Notes: generated by a model from the letters alone, not told the origin. Counted from the first letter of the stretch, positions 28,620-37,106 are shown. The stretch is DNA of 64,000 bases from Streptomyces sp. 2114.4 (GCF_900187385.1 NZ_FYEY01000001.1:6138001-6202000); one strand, 5' to 3'. Numbers and translations: made by a program.

Positions 28620-30623
28620 GTGAGCGACCGTCAAACGCCGGCGGACCGCGCCGCGAGCGAGCGCTATCTCCCCATTGCAGAACACGGGATGATCGGCGAT
28701 CTGCGGACAGCCGCGCTGGTCGGGACCGACGGTGGGATCAGCTGGTTCTGTGCCCCGCGATTCGATTCGCCCAGTATCTTCGGTTCGCTGCTCGACGCGC
28801 AGAACGGCGGCCACTGGCGCATCAGCCCCGTCGGGGAGGTGGCCAAGCGGCAGCAGTACTACTTTCCCGACATCAACATACTGATGACGCGGATGCTGAC
28901 CGAGAACGGCATCGTCGAAATCCAGGACTTCATGCCGATACGGGCAGAGGGCGACCGGTATCACCGGCAGCGGCTGGTGCGGCGGGTGGTCAGTGTGCGG
29001 GGCAGCGCGCGTATACGAGCGGTCATTGCACCCCGGATGAACTACGGCCGGGATCCGCACAAGGTGGAATCCCAGCCGCACGGTGTGCGTTTTACCAGCG
29101 AGACACGGGAACTCTCGCTCCAGGCCAGTGTGAGCCTCCACGCCGAGGGGCAGGACGCGGTCAGCGAATTCGACCTGCCAGAAGGCCAGTCGGTCCTCTT
29201 CGTGCTGGAGTCCACCGAACCCACCCGCGCAGAACCCACCCGCGCGGCACCCACCTGTGCCGAACCCACCCGCGCCCAGCCGACCATCGACCTGGTCGAC
29301 GCACCGGCGGCCGAGGAACTGTTCCAGTCCACCGTACGGTTCTGGCGCCAGTGGCTGAGCCAGTCCACCTACACCGGCCGCTGGCGCGAAATGGTGCACC
29401 GCTCCGCGCTGACGCTCAAACTGCTGACCCACGAGCCCACCGGCGCCATCGTCGCCGCGCCGACCCTCGGGCTGCCCGAACAGGTCGGTGGTGAGAGGAA
29501 TTGGGACTATCGCTACGTCTGGATACGCGACGCGGCCTTTTCCCTCCATGCCCTGCTGCGGCTGGGATTCACCCGTGAAGCACAGGCCTTCATCAGCTGG
29601 CTCACCGAGTGTCTGCGCAAGCCCCGCGACGGGGACCGCGGCCCGCTACGGGTGCTCTATTCCATCGACGGGGATGCCGCGCTGCCCGAGCAGGTCCTCG
29701 ACCACTGGGAGGGCTACCGCGGGTCTGCTCCCGTCCGTGTGGGGAACGGCGCGGCGGACCAGCTCCAGCTGGACATCTACGGTGAACTGTTCGACTCCAT
29801 CTATCTGTTCAACAAGCACGGCGACGGCATTTCCCACGAGAGCTGGAGGGATCTGTGCGCCATCCTCGACTGGCTCCTGGAGCACTGGGACGGTCCCGAT
29901 GCGGGAATCTGGGAGACCCGCGCCGGACAGCAGCGTCATACCTATTCACGGGTGATGTGCTGGGTAGCGGTGGAGCGAATGATCAGAATGGCCCGCCAGC
30001 GCGGCTTGCCGGGTGACGTGGGGCGCTGGATGTCGGAACGCGACAAGATCTACCACCAGATCATGAACGAAGGGTGGAGCGCCCAGGATCAGACCTTTGT
30101 CCAACGCCTCAGCGGCGACCCGGAAGAGCCACCCGAGGGCATCCTGGACGCGTCGCTCCTGGTGCTGCCGATGGTCAAATTCCTGTCGCCCAAGGACCCG
30201 CGATTCCGCTCCACCGTGCACGCGATCAGTAAGGGTCTCGTCACGGACAGCCTGGTATTCCGCTATGACCCGAAGGAGTCTCCCGACGGCCTGGACGGAA
30301 CCGAGGGCACCTTCTCGATCTGCTCTTTCTGGTGGGTCGAGGCACTGGCCCGCACGGGTCGGACCGACGAGGCCAGGGTGGCACTGGAGAAGATGTTCAC
30401 CTACGCCAACCACCTCGGTCTGTATGCGGAGCAGATCGGAATGACGGGCGACCACCTGGGGAACTTCCCCCAGGCATTCACCCACCTCGCGCTGATCAGT
30501 GCGGCCACGAGCCTGGACGGTTTCATGGGTGAAGCCGCTGTCCGCCGGTGGGCCGGACCTGCACCCACCGGCGGACAGCGCCTGGCGACCGATGGGTGGG
30601 GCCGGCACGATGAACGCCCATGA
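28620..30623 (+). CDS. GH15 glycoside hydrolase (glucoamylase/trehalase type)
   Basis: This 667-aa cytosolic enzyme (no signal peptide) starts at GTG 28620. An N-terminal beta-rich domain opens PIAEHGMIGDLRTAALVGTD and GGISWFCAPRFDSPSIFG, typical of GH15 proteins of the trehalase/glucodextranase type. The (alpha/alpha)6 barrel starts about residue 295 with NWDYRYVWIRDAAFSLHALL. Candidate catalytic carboxylates are Glu432 in AGIWETR, and Glu562/Glu574 in the EGTFSICSFWWVEAL block. A linker near residues 200-220 carries four APTRA-like repeats, absent from usual homologues. It hydrolyses an alpha-glucoside, with trehalose plausible in a stress cluster. The stop overlaps the next gene's ATG by four bases. 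Confidence 0.87.
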   Translation: MSDRQTPADRAASERYLPIAEHGMIGDLRTAALVGTDGGISWFCAPRFDSPSIFGSLLDAQNGGHWRISPVGEVAKRQQYYFPDINILMTRMLTENGIVEIQDFMPIRAEGDRYHRQRLVRRVVSVRGSARIRAVIAPRMNYGRDPHKVESQPHGVRFTSETRELSLQASVSLHAEGQDAVSEFDLPEGQSVLFVLESTEPTRAEPTRAAPTCAEPTRAQPTIDLVDAPAAEELFQSTVRFWRQWLSQSTYTGRWREMVHRSALTLKLLTHEPTGAIVAAPTLGLPEQVGGERNWDYRYVWIRDAAFSLHALLRLGFTREAQAFISWLTECLRKPRDGDRGPLRVLYSIDGDAALPEQVLDHWEGYRGSAPVRVGNGAADQLQLDIYGELFDSIYLFNKHGDGISHESWRDLCAILDWLLEHWDGPDAGIWETRAGQQRHTYSRVMCWVAVERMIRMARQRGLPGDVGRWMSERDKIYHQIMNEGWSAQDQTFVQRLSGDPEEPPEGILDASLLVLPMVKFLSPKDPRFRSTVHAISKGLVTDSLVFRYDPKESPDGLDGTEGTFSICSFWWVEALARTGRTDEARVALEKMFTYANHLGLYAEQIGMTGDHLGNFPQAFTHLALISAATSLDGFMGEAAVRRWAGPAPTGGQRLATDGWGRHDERP

Positions 30624-31345
30624 ATGACCAAGAGACCGTTGAGGACCGCGCTTTACGTTTGGTCACCGAGCGTTTTCCGCACGCTGTGGGCGCCCTGCTC
30701 GGAGGGTCCGCTGCTCAGGGCCGGGCGACCCCGACCAGCGACCTGGACATCGCCGTCCTCCTCCCGGACGGGGACACCAGCCGCCGGGAAGTGATCCGTC
30801 ACGACGGATTCCTGGCCGAGTTGTTCCTGCACACCGTCACGGACATACCCGCGTTCTTCGCATGGGACAGAGCCCGCCGCCGGGGCACGGTCCTTTTCCT
30901 CTATGACCAGGGCCTGATGCTGACCGACCCCCATGGCCATGTGGCCCGTACGCGCGAACGGGCCCGAGCGGTCATCGCGGCCGGACCTCCCCCGCTCACT
31001 CCGGAAGAGTGGGAACGCGGTCGCTACATCCTTACCTGTTACCTGGACGACCTTGCCGACACCCCACCGGCCAACCGGTACGAACAGCTTTCCCTGGCCG
31101 ACCACGCCCTGCGCGAGGCGACGCACCTCGTCACCGCTTACCACGGTGCATGGACGGGGATCGGCAAATGGCTACCCCGCAGACTGCTGAGCGCGGACCC
31201 GGCGCGAGGAAGGGCCTTGTTGGACGGCCAGCAGGCCGTCGCCGAACACGCCGATCCGATGCCCATGGTGGCTGCGGTACAACAGGTCCTCGATCTGATC
31301 GGTGGAGCGTTGCGGGAGGGATACACACAGAGCTGGGGCACCTGA
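30620..31345 (+). CDS. Nucleotidyltransferase-domain protein (MNT/kanamycin-type fold)
   Basis: This 241-aa protein has a polymerase-beta-like nucleotidyltransferase domain: GALLGGSAAQGRATPTSDLD gives the GS motif followed by the DxD pair (SDLDIAV). A helical C-terminal half (about 125-241) resembles the substrate-binding helices of aminoglycoside nucleotidyltransferases. Its ATG overlaps the GH15 stop (ATGA), so the two are co-translated. Substrates could be a sugar, an antibiotic or a protein. Co-translation with a glycosidase is unusual and offers no obvious biochemistry. Confidence 0.8.
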   Translation: MNDQETVEDRALRLVTERFPHAVGALLGGSAAQGRATPTSDLDIAVLLPDGDTSRREVIRHDGFLAELFLHTVTDIPAFFAWDRARRRGTVLFLYDQGLMLTDPHGHVARTRERARAVIAAGPPPLTPEEWERGRYILTCYLDDLADTPPANRYEQLSLADHALREATHLVTAYHGAWTGIGKWLPRRLLSADPARGRALLDGQQAVAEHADPMPMVAAVQQVLDLIGGALREGYTQSWGT

Positions 31346-31529
31346 TCCGGCCGATGGGGTCAGCGGAATTTCCGGCCGACGTGTCCTGCTCGGACGGGGA
31401 AATTCGCGGATGGCTCCTCCGGTACACCGGCTGCGCCACTCCGCGGGGTGATTGTGCGGCCGGCCTGCATAAGAACCGCAGCCTCGGGAAAGGGGCGTGC
31501 TCAAACGACCTGAATTCCGGAGGTGAATC

Positions 31530-32426
31530 ATGAACGCGGTTTTCGAGGACGTATCGGACAGGGAGCTGCAGAGGGCCTGTGACGGGCTGTCGCCGCGCGC
31601 CGGAGAAACTTCCACCACGCTTCCTCCCATCGAGGATGCCAGGAGCGTTGCTCCCCATGACGCCAAGGCTTTGTCGCCGCTGTTCTTCGATCGGCTCGGG
31701 GAGCTCGAAGAAGGCACTCCCGAGTATCAGTACACCCGCAATACGCTCATCGAGATGAACCTTTCCTTGGTGCGCTATGTGGCCTCGCGGTACAGAAGTC
31801 ACGGTGACCAGCTCGAGGACATCGTCCAGGTGGGCACGATCGGTCTGATCAAGGCCATCGACCGGTTCGACCGCTCACGCCGCACGGAGTTCGCGGCCTT
31901 CGCCATCCCCCACATCCTCGGGGAGATCAAGCGGTTCTTCCGCGACACCAGCTGGGCCGTCCACGTCCCCCGGCGCCTGCAGGAGCTCCGCGCCGATCTG
32001 ACCCGGGCGACGGAGGAGCTGTCGACGCTCCTGGACCGGGAACCCACCGTCAAAGAGCTGGCCGGGCACCTGCAGCTCACCGAAGAGGAGATCATCGAGG
32101 GCATCACGGCCTCCAACGGCTACTCGGCCATCTCCTTGAACGTGTCCTGCGACGGCGATGCGGCGCCGGAGGGCGGCGGTCCCTCCTTCGCCGACGTCCT
32201 TGCCGCGGCCGACCCCGCCACGGAGTACGTCGAGGACCGGTGCACCCTGACCGCACTCCTGAAGCTGCTCAGCGACCGCGACCGCCTCATCATCCAGCTG
32301 CGCTTCGGCCAGGAGATGACGCAGGCCCAGATCGGAGCCGTACTCGGCGTCTCCCAGATGCACGTCTCGCGCCTGCTTGCCCGCATCATCAAGCAGCTCC
32401 GCAAGGGAATGCTCGGTCAGAAGTGA
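31530..32426 (+). CDS. SigB/SigF-family RNA polymerase sigma factor, copy 1
   Basis: This 298-aa sigma factor starts at ATG 31530 with GGAGGTGA upstream. Region 2 contains YTRNTLIEMNLSLVRYVASR, the core-binding DIVQVGTIGLIKAIDRFD, and the -10-reading FAIPHILGEIKRFFRDTSW. Region 3 spans about 150-190. Region 4 has LIIQLRFGQEMTQAQIGAVL with a SQMHVSRLLARIIKQLR helix-turn-helix. The GEIKRFFRD and MHVSRLL blocks are typical of the Streptomyces stress/development sigma factors (SigB, SigF, SigH and relatives). The 184-base leader to the previous gene shows no clear autoregulatory site. It closely resembles the gene at 33002. Confidence 0.93.
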   Translation: MNAVFEDVSDRELQRACDGLSPRAGETSTTLPPIEDARSVAPHDAKALSPLFFDRLGELEEGTPEYQYTRNTLIEMNLSLVRYVASRYRSHGDQLEDIVQVGTIGLIKAIDRFDRSRRTEFAAFAIPHILGEIKRFFRDTSWAVHVPRRLQELRADLTRATEELSTLLDREPTVKELAGHLQLTEEEIIEGITASNGYSAISLNVSCDGDAAPEGGGPSFADVLAAADPATEYVEDRCTLTALLKLLSDRDRLIIQLRFGQEMTQAQIGAVLGVSQMHVSRLLARIIKQLRKGMLGQK

Positions 32427-32520
32427 TGCCGGCCCGGTTCGGTCCGATGCCGGCAGCGAAATCAGCGAAAGGGAGGAGGACATCCGGACGTAGAGGAGGG
32501 GTGGGGATATCCGGACGTGC

Positions 32521-32554
32521 GGGAGGGCCACGGCGTAAAAGCAGTGGCCCTCCC
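32521..32554. terminator. 11-bp stem-loop between convergent sigma and csbD genes
   Basis: Bases 32521-32531 pair perfectly with 32544-32554 around a 12-base A-rich loop. It lies 18 bases from the csbD stop and 95 bases from the sigma factor stop, suitable for both directions. Confidence 0.8.
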
Positions 32555-32571
32555 GCGTGGTGCGTGCCTGG

Positions 32572-32745
32572 TTACTTCTTGAAGGCGTCCTTGGCCTTCT
32601 CCTTCGCTCCGCGGAGATCTCCCCGGGATTCCTCTGCGGAGCCCTCGGCAGTGGCGCTCTCGTTACCGACCGCGCGTCCCGCTTCCTTCTTGACCTTTCC
32701 GATGGTCTGCTCGGCGATGGCCTTGACCTTTTCGCTGGCACTCAT
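32572..32745 (-). CDS. CsbD-family stress protein
   Basis: This small 57-aa gene starts at ATG 32745 (GGAAGGA seven bases upstream) and ends at TAA 32572-32574. The product opens MSASEKVKAIAEQTIGKVKK and ends RGAKEKAKDAFKK, the short, Lys/Ala/Glu-rich, natively helical CsbD pattern. In Bacillus csbD is a SigB-controlled general-stress gene of unknown biochemistry. Here it lies between two SigB-family sigma genes, so control by one of them is likely, although no clean GTTT...GGGTA promoter is visible upstream. Confidence 0.88.
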   Translation of the reverse strand: MSASEKVKAIAEQTIGKVKKEAGRAVGNESATAEGSAEESRGDLRGAKEKAKDAFKK

Positions 32746-33001
32746 TGTGAGGTCCTTCCGTTGGCGGCACTTGTCGCGTGCCCCCGCCCTGCCCCGTCAA
32801 ACGACGGAGTGGAGTACGGGGGCGGCGGGATCCGGCGGGATACGGGGAGTGCCGTCGGCTCCTGCGGGGGCCCGCGGTGCCACGCACCTCATGCGCCTGG
32901 AAGTTGAGAGCATCTGATTCCGGTTCGGAGGCATGCAGGCATGGGATCGGGGTAGGCGCCCGCTGCAGCGTCCGCGGGTGCCGGGCGCGCGGGAAGGCGA
33001 G

Positions 33002-33862
33002 ATGACCACCATCGTGAGCGGGACCACGACCGGGCAGCGGGATGCCGACACGGACTCCGTACTGCCGGAGGTGACGCAACCGCAGAAGGTGGCCCCGCGC
33101 GACGCGAAGGAGTTGTCGAAGCAGTTCTTCGAGCGGCTTCAGGTCCTCGAGGAGGGGACGCACGAGTACCAGTACGCCCGCAACACCCTCATCGAGATGA
33201 ACATGTCGATGGTGCGCTACGTCGCCCGTCGCTACCGCAACCGCGGCGATGACATGGAAGACGTCATCCAGGTGGGCACGATCGGTCTGATCAAGGCCAT
33301 CGACCGGTTCGAGCTCTCGCGTGAGGTGGAGTTCTCCACCTTCGCCGTTCCCTACATCCTCGGGGAGATCAAGCGGTTCTTCCGCGACACCGGCTGGGCG
33401 GTCCACGTGCCCCGCCGCCTCCAGGAACTGCGCAGCGACCTGGCCAAGGCCAAGGAGCACCTTGCTGCCACCCTCGACCGCGACCCCACCGTCCGTGAAC
33501 TGGCCGCCCATCTCGACCTGTCGGAGGACGAGGTCATCGAGGGCATCGTCGCCGCCAACGGCTACACCGCCGGCTCGCTCGACACCCCCGCCGACCCGGA
33601 CCCGTCCGAGCAGCGCCGCACCCTCGTCGATGTGCTGGGGGACAACGACCCGGCGCTGGAGGCCGTCGAAGACCTGCATGTGCTGGCTCCGCTGCTCGAG
33701 ACGCTCGACGCACGTGAACGACGCCTGATCGAGCTGCGCTTCGGCCAGGAGATGACCCAGTCGCAGATCGGTGCCGAGCTCGGGGTCTCCCAGATGCATG
33801 TCTCCCGGCTGCTCACCCGTACGCTGTCCAAGCTCCGCGCCGGAATGTTCACCGAGCGTTGA
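33002..33862 (+). CDS. SigB/SigF-family RNA polymerase sigma factor, copy 2
   Basis: This 286-aa sigma factor starts at ATG 33002 (GGAAGG upstream). It has the same architecture as the gene at 31530: core-binding DVIQVGTIGLIKAIDRFELS, -10 recognition FAVPYILGEIKRFFRDTGW, and region 4 LIELRFGQEMTQSQIGAELG with SQMHVSRLLTRTLSKLR. The sequences match nearly throughout regions 2 and 4 and differ in the N-terminus and in the region 3-4 linker. Two near-identical recognition helices suggest overlapping promoter specificity, with separate anti-sigma control. CsbD is encoded divergently 256 bases upstream. Confidence 0.93.
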   Translation: MTTIVSGTTTGQRDADTDSVLPEVTQPQKVAPRDAKELSKQFFERLQVLEEGTHEYQYARNTLIEMNMSMVRYVARRYRNRGDDMEDVIQVGTIGLIKAIDRFELSREVEFSTFAVPYILGEIKRFFRDTGWAVHVPRRLQELRSDLAKAKEHLAATLDRDPTVRELAAHLDLSEDEVIEGIVAANGYTAGSLDTPADPDPSEQRRTLVDVLGDNDPALEAVEDLHVLAPLLETLDARERRLIELRFGQEMTQSQIGAELGVSQMHVSRLLTRTLSKLRAGMFTER

Positions 33863-34145
33863 TTCCCGCGCCTGTAAGCGTGCCCTCTCCGGTGTCCTCG
33901 CCTGTGCCCGTGACCGCGGCATGGCGGGCGGGTTTGCGGCAGCCGTAGGGGAGAGGGCGCGCGGCCGCGTCGGCCGCCTTCCTGGGGGCCCCTCATACCT
34001 GAGAGCTACGCGGCAATGGTTCTTGAGCGTGATGTTGTGACCGGCTGTAAAAACTAGGGTGGTTCTCGGTCGGGGCAAGGAGCGGGGGAACGGCGGCTAT
34101 GCGCGCTGCGAGGTGGGGGAGGGGACCCCTGCGGGAGAGCCTGCC

Positions 34146-34391
34146 ATGCCGTCCCGGCGACTCCACCCTCCATGGCGGCGACCTTGGCTCGATGCCCGTC
34201 GGAACCGCGTCCGGGCCCGCCGGCGTTGCCCCCTGTGCAAGGCCCGGCTTCGGTGCCGCACCGGCTTCGGCGTCGCCCCGGTCTCTCTTCGCCGCCCCCG
34301 GGCGGCACGCGTCATGGTGCAAAGAGCGCTGCTCACCGTCTTTCGGCGAGCGGAGTACGCGCCTCCACCGGTCCGCCACGAGGCGGTATGA
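34146..34391 (+). CDS. Possible small basic protein, unrecognised
   Basis: An 81-codon frame starts at ATG 34146 with GGGAGAG six bases upstream. The product is Arg-rich and contains a CPLCKARLRC segment that could bind a metal. Codon third positions are fairly G/C-rich. No family is recognised. It falls in a 700-base gap that is otherwise empty apart from C-rich runs near 34430-34490. It could be a spurious frame. Confidence 0.3.
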   Translation: MPSRRLHPPWRRPWLDARRNRVRARRRCPLCKARLRCRTGFGVAPVSLRRPRAARVMVQRALLTVFRRAEYAPPPVRHEAV

Positions 34392-34564
34392 CGCTCCTGC
34401 CCCTTGTCTGCGGCGTCCCCTGCGTCCTTCCCTCCCCCCCCGGTGCGTCCTCCTCATCCCCCGCACCTTTTGCGCCTCCCGCACCCCTTGCGGCCCCAAC
34501 ACGCTTGGCATCTCCCGCATCAGTGTCCGTTCTCATCAGTACGCAATATCCCGGTGGAGGAAAA

Positions 34565-35263
34565 ATGGAAGCCATAACTGTCGAGCACGTCAGCGGTCTG
34601 TATGCGAAGTACCAGGACGACCTGCGGGTGGTGCGTGACGCGCAGCGGAAGTTTCTCCGGGACCGTGGAAAGTCGATGAAGGCGCAGCTCGACGACTACG
34701 AGGCGGAGATCACGTATCTGCTCCTCCGCGATGTGCGCCCCGAAGTCGTGGTGGAGGTCGGGACCTTCTACGGCTGGTCCACGATGTGGATCCTCAGCGC
34801 CCTCCGTGACAACGGGATCGGCCATCTGCACTCGTTCGACATCGTCGACAACGTGGTACGCAATGTGCCTGCCGAACTCTCCGCGGACCGCTGGACGTTC
34901 ACGAAGGGGGACATCCAGCAGCACCCGGAGAAGATCCCTGCCGAGACGGACTACCTCTTCATCGACGCGGACCACGGGTCTCGTTTTGCCCACTGGTACA
35001 TCGAGAACCTGTTCCCCGCCGTCCCTCCGCGGACGCCCACCAGCGTCCACGACGTGTTCCACGGCCGGCGCCCCAAGCCGTTCAGCGAAGGGTCGGTCAT
35101 CGTGAAGTGGCTGGCCGAGCAGAACATCGAGTTCTTCACGCCGTCCACGGCGAAGGCGCCTCAGGTAACCCGACAACTGGCTGCCGTCAAGAAGGAATTG
35201 GGGCTCGACGAGCCGGTACGGGACAGCGACCACAACCCGATGATCTTCTTCACGCTTCCGTAG
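34565..35263 (+). CDS. Class I SAM-dependent methyltransferase
   Basis: This 232-aa protein has its ATG at 34565 directly after GGTGGAGGAAAA; the frame is open further upstream but lacks coding character there. The Rossmann motif is VVVEVGTFYGWSTMWILSAL, with the acidic strand end HSFDIVD and a later DYLFIDADHGSRFAHW block. This resembles Methyltransf_24/CmcI-like enzymes acting on small molecules. The terminal NPMIFFTLP is typical of the fold's last strand. It is followed 276 bases later by a GntA-like N-hydroxylase gene in the same direction, so a joint N-hydroxylation/methylation pathway is possible. The substrate is unknown. Confidence 0.8.
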   Translation: MEAITVEHVSGLYAKYQDDLRVVRDAQRKFLRDRGKSMKAQLDDYEAEITYLLLRDVRPEVVVEVGTFYGWSTMWILSALRDNGIGHLHSFDIVDNVVRNVPAELSADRWTFTKGDIQQHPEKIPAETDYLFIDADHGSRFAHWYIENLFPAVPPRTPTSVHDVFHGRRPKPFSEGSVIVKWLAEQNIEFFTPSTAKAPQVTRQLAAVKKELGLDEPVRDSDHNPMIFFTLP

Positions 35264-35405
35264 TGGGCCTCGGCGACATCTTGGTCCGTACGGCATACCG
35301 CGTACGTACCTGTGGTGGCGGCTTCGGCCGCCACCACACTCCCCCCGCCGGTGAACCGCATCGCCTGAGCCCCTTCCGTTTTTGGCCCTTTGCCCTCGCC
35401 GTTTC

Positions 35406-35461
35406 TCCTTCGCCCTCTGTCCTTCGCCCTCTGTCCTTCGATCTTCGTCCTTCGATCTTCG
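35406..35461 (+). repeat. Four 14-bp pyrimidine-rich tandem repeats
   Basis: Two copies of TCCTTCGCCCTCTG (35406-35419, 35420-35433) are followed by two of TCCTTCGATCTTCG (35434-35447, 35448-35461). They lie 78 bases before the N-hydroxylase-like gene, in a 276-base intergenic stretch. On the sense strand they would form a purine-poor, probably unstructured leader. Confidence 0.85.
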
Positions 35462-35539
35462 TCCTGTTTGTGCCTTGCCGGCCGCGCCTGGACCCCGCAC
35501 TGTCATGGGGCCAGCATTGGATCAAGCCAAGGTCTGACG

Positions 35540-36250
35540 ATGAATGAACCCGGCACTGCGATACGCACCGAACTGGAACGATTCATTCAGACGCGGGAGT
35601 TCAGCTGTCTCGGCGCACGCGCCGCAGTGAAGCGCCGCGCCCTCACGCACCGGCACTACCGAAGAATGGGCGACGAGGCCTCGGCGGCGGAAAATCACCG
35701 CGACCTCGTGGAGTACGTCGAGGCGGTCCGTCCGCTGCTGTCCGGTCAGAGCTTCCGTACGTTTGTCGCGACGTTCGACGAGCCAGGAATGGTGGACGAA
35801 CGCGCCTACGAGGAGCTCATCTGGCGGCATCTGCAACTCATGCACGACCTCGACAGCCGGACCTTCGGCCTGGACACGGGCGCGTCCTCCGACCCCGACC
35901 GGCCCAATTTCGGCTTCCATGCGGGCGGGCACGCCTTCTTCGTCGTGGGGATGCACCCCGGTTCGTCCCGGGCGAGCCGGCGCTTCACGACCTCGGCAAT
36001 CGCCTTCAATTCCCTCGCACAGTTCATGTTCCTCGGCGAGAATTTCTACTCGATGCAGGACGCGATCCGCAGACGTGAGGCCAAGAACAACGGTTCCGTC
36101 AATCCGAGTTTCATCGAGTACGAATACGAGCAGCCCGCACGGCACTTCTCCGGCCGGTTCACGGAGGAGGACTGGAAGTGCCCTTATACCTCACGGCACG
36201 CACCGGCTACCGAGGACTTCACCGAGGGGCTTCTCCAGCATGGGCGGTGA
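35540..36250 (+). CDS. YqcI/YcgG-family protein (GntA-like heme N-hydroxylase family)
   Basis: This 236-aa protein starts at ATG 35540 (AAGG about eight bases upstream). It matches the YqcI/YcgG family across its length: REFSCLGARAAVKR near the start, NFGFHAGGHAFFVVGMHPGS in the middle, RRFTTSAIAFNSLAQF, NNGSVNPSFIEYEYEQPARH, and DWKCPY near the end. One member, GntA, is a heme-dependent N-hydroxylase of arginine-derived guanitoxin synthesis. Most other members are uncharacterised. A SAM methyltransferase gene lies upstream on the same strand. N-hydroxylation of a guanidine or amine is the best guess; the substrate cannot be read from sequence. Confidence 0.82.
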   Translation: MNEPGTAIRTELERFIQTREFSCLGARAAVKRRALTHRHYRRMGDEASAAENHRDLVEYVEAVRPLLSGQSFRTFVATFDEPGMVDERAYEELIWRHLQLMHDLDSRTFGLDTGASSDPDRPNFGFHAGGHAFFVVGMHPGSSRASRRFTTSAIAFNSLAQFMFLGENFYSMQDAIRRREAKNNGSVNPSFIEYEYEQPARHFSGRFTEEDWKCPYTSRHAPATEDFTEGLLQHGR

Positions 36251-36393
36251 GTTTGCGCAGGGGCCCCCGTCCACAGGCCGTCCCTCACCGCGGCGGTCAG
36301 ACGCCAGTCAGACGACGGCCGGCTGAACGGTCGGGGTTCGTACGGTAGGTGTCCATGCCGAGACTCTTCTCCGGGGCCGTCCGCTCGGGCGGC

Positions 36394-36927
36394 TCAGTCC
36401 GTCTGGTGGGCCGTGCGCGCCGCCTCCACGAAGTCCTCCAGAGCCGCCCAGAAAGGGCGGTAGGCGGCGTTGAAGGCGTCGTGGCGATCGGTGTCGCCGG
36501 GCGGGGCGTCCGTGAGGGCCGTGTAGAAGGGGCCCGTCGCCTTCTGGAGGGCGAGTGCGGCCGCGGCGGCCGGGGGCGGGCCTTCCAGCTCGACGACACG
36601 GGCGCAGCGCCGGATCTTCGCGTACTCGGCGACCTCGCGGTCCCGCAGCTCGTCGAGTGCGGCGGTACGGGCATCGGAGCCCGGCAACCGCAGTGTCGCG
36701 GAGATCTCCCAGAACAACTCGCCCATCCGGTGGGTCTGTTCGATCAGATCCAGGTAGGCGGTGCGCCGGCTCTCCCGCAGCCGCTCGGCGCGCTGTGAGC
36801 GTGCGGAGATCTCGCCCTGAATCCTCGCGGCCTGGGCGCTGCCGCGGCTCGTAACCCAACTGGCGAGCACCGCCGTGCCGCCGGTCACCGCCGCGATCGC
36901 CAGAGTCCACCACGTACTGTCGCCCAC
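36394..36927 (-). CDS. Single-span membrane protein with coiled-coil, unrecognised
   Basis: This 177-aa protein starts at GTG 36927. One N-terminal helix (TWWTLAIAAVTGGTAVLASW, about 5-24) is followed by a long charged helical region, SAQAARIQGEISARSQRAER onward. A soluble part contains DLIEQTHRMGELFWEIS and ends AALEDFVEAARTAHQTD. The start is chosen because the frame upstream is low-complexity repeat. Such N-anchored coiled-coil proteins are common hypotheticals in Streptomyces. No catalytic motif is visible. Convergent with the N-hydroxylase gene. Confidence 0.75.
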   Translation of the reverse strand: MGDSTWWTLAIAAVTGGTAVLASWVTSRGSAQAARIQGEISARSQRAERLRESRRTAYLDLIEQTHRMGELFWEISATLRLPGSDARTAALDELRDREVAEYAKIRRCARVVELEGPPPAAAAALALQKATGPFYTALTDAPPGDTDRHDAFNAAYRPFWAALEDFVEAARTAHQTD

Positions 36928-36967
36928 GGGGCGCACCCTACCGAGTCGCTGTGGCGCTTCTCTTGCG

Positions 36968-37040
36968 GGTCGCCCCTTCCCGGTCGCCCCTTCCTGGTCA
37001 TCCCTTCCCGGTCGCCCCTTCCTGGTCATCCCTTCCGGGT
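36968..37040. repeat. 28-bp tandem repeat, about 2.6 copies
   Basis: The unit GGTCGCCCCTTCCTGGTCAT + CCCTTCCC (28 bases) occurs at 36982 and 37010, with half units at 36968 and 37038. It fills much of the 179-base gap between the lipoprotein stop (37107) and the next minus-strand gene's GTG (36927), so it sits in that gene's leader or promoter. Confidence 0.8.
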
Positions 37041-37106
37041 CGTCTCTTCGTCGGACACCCTCCTGGGGCACTGCTTCCGGGGCACGGTTCATGGCCTCGG
37101 CCACCG

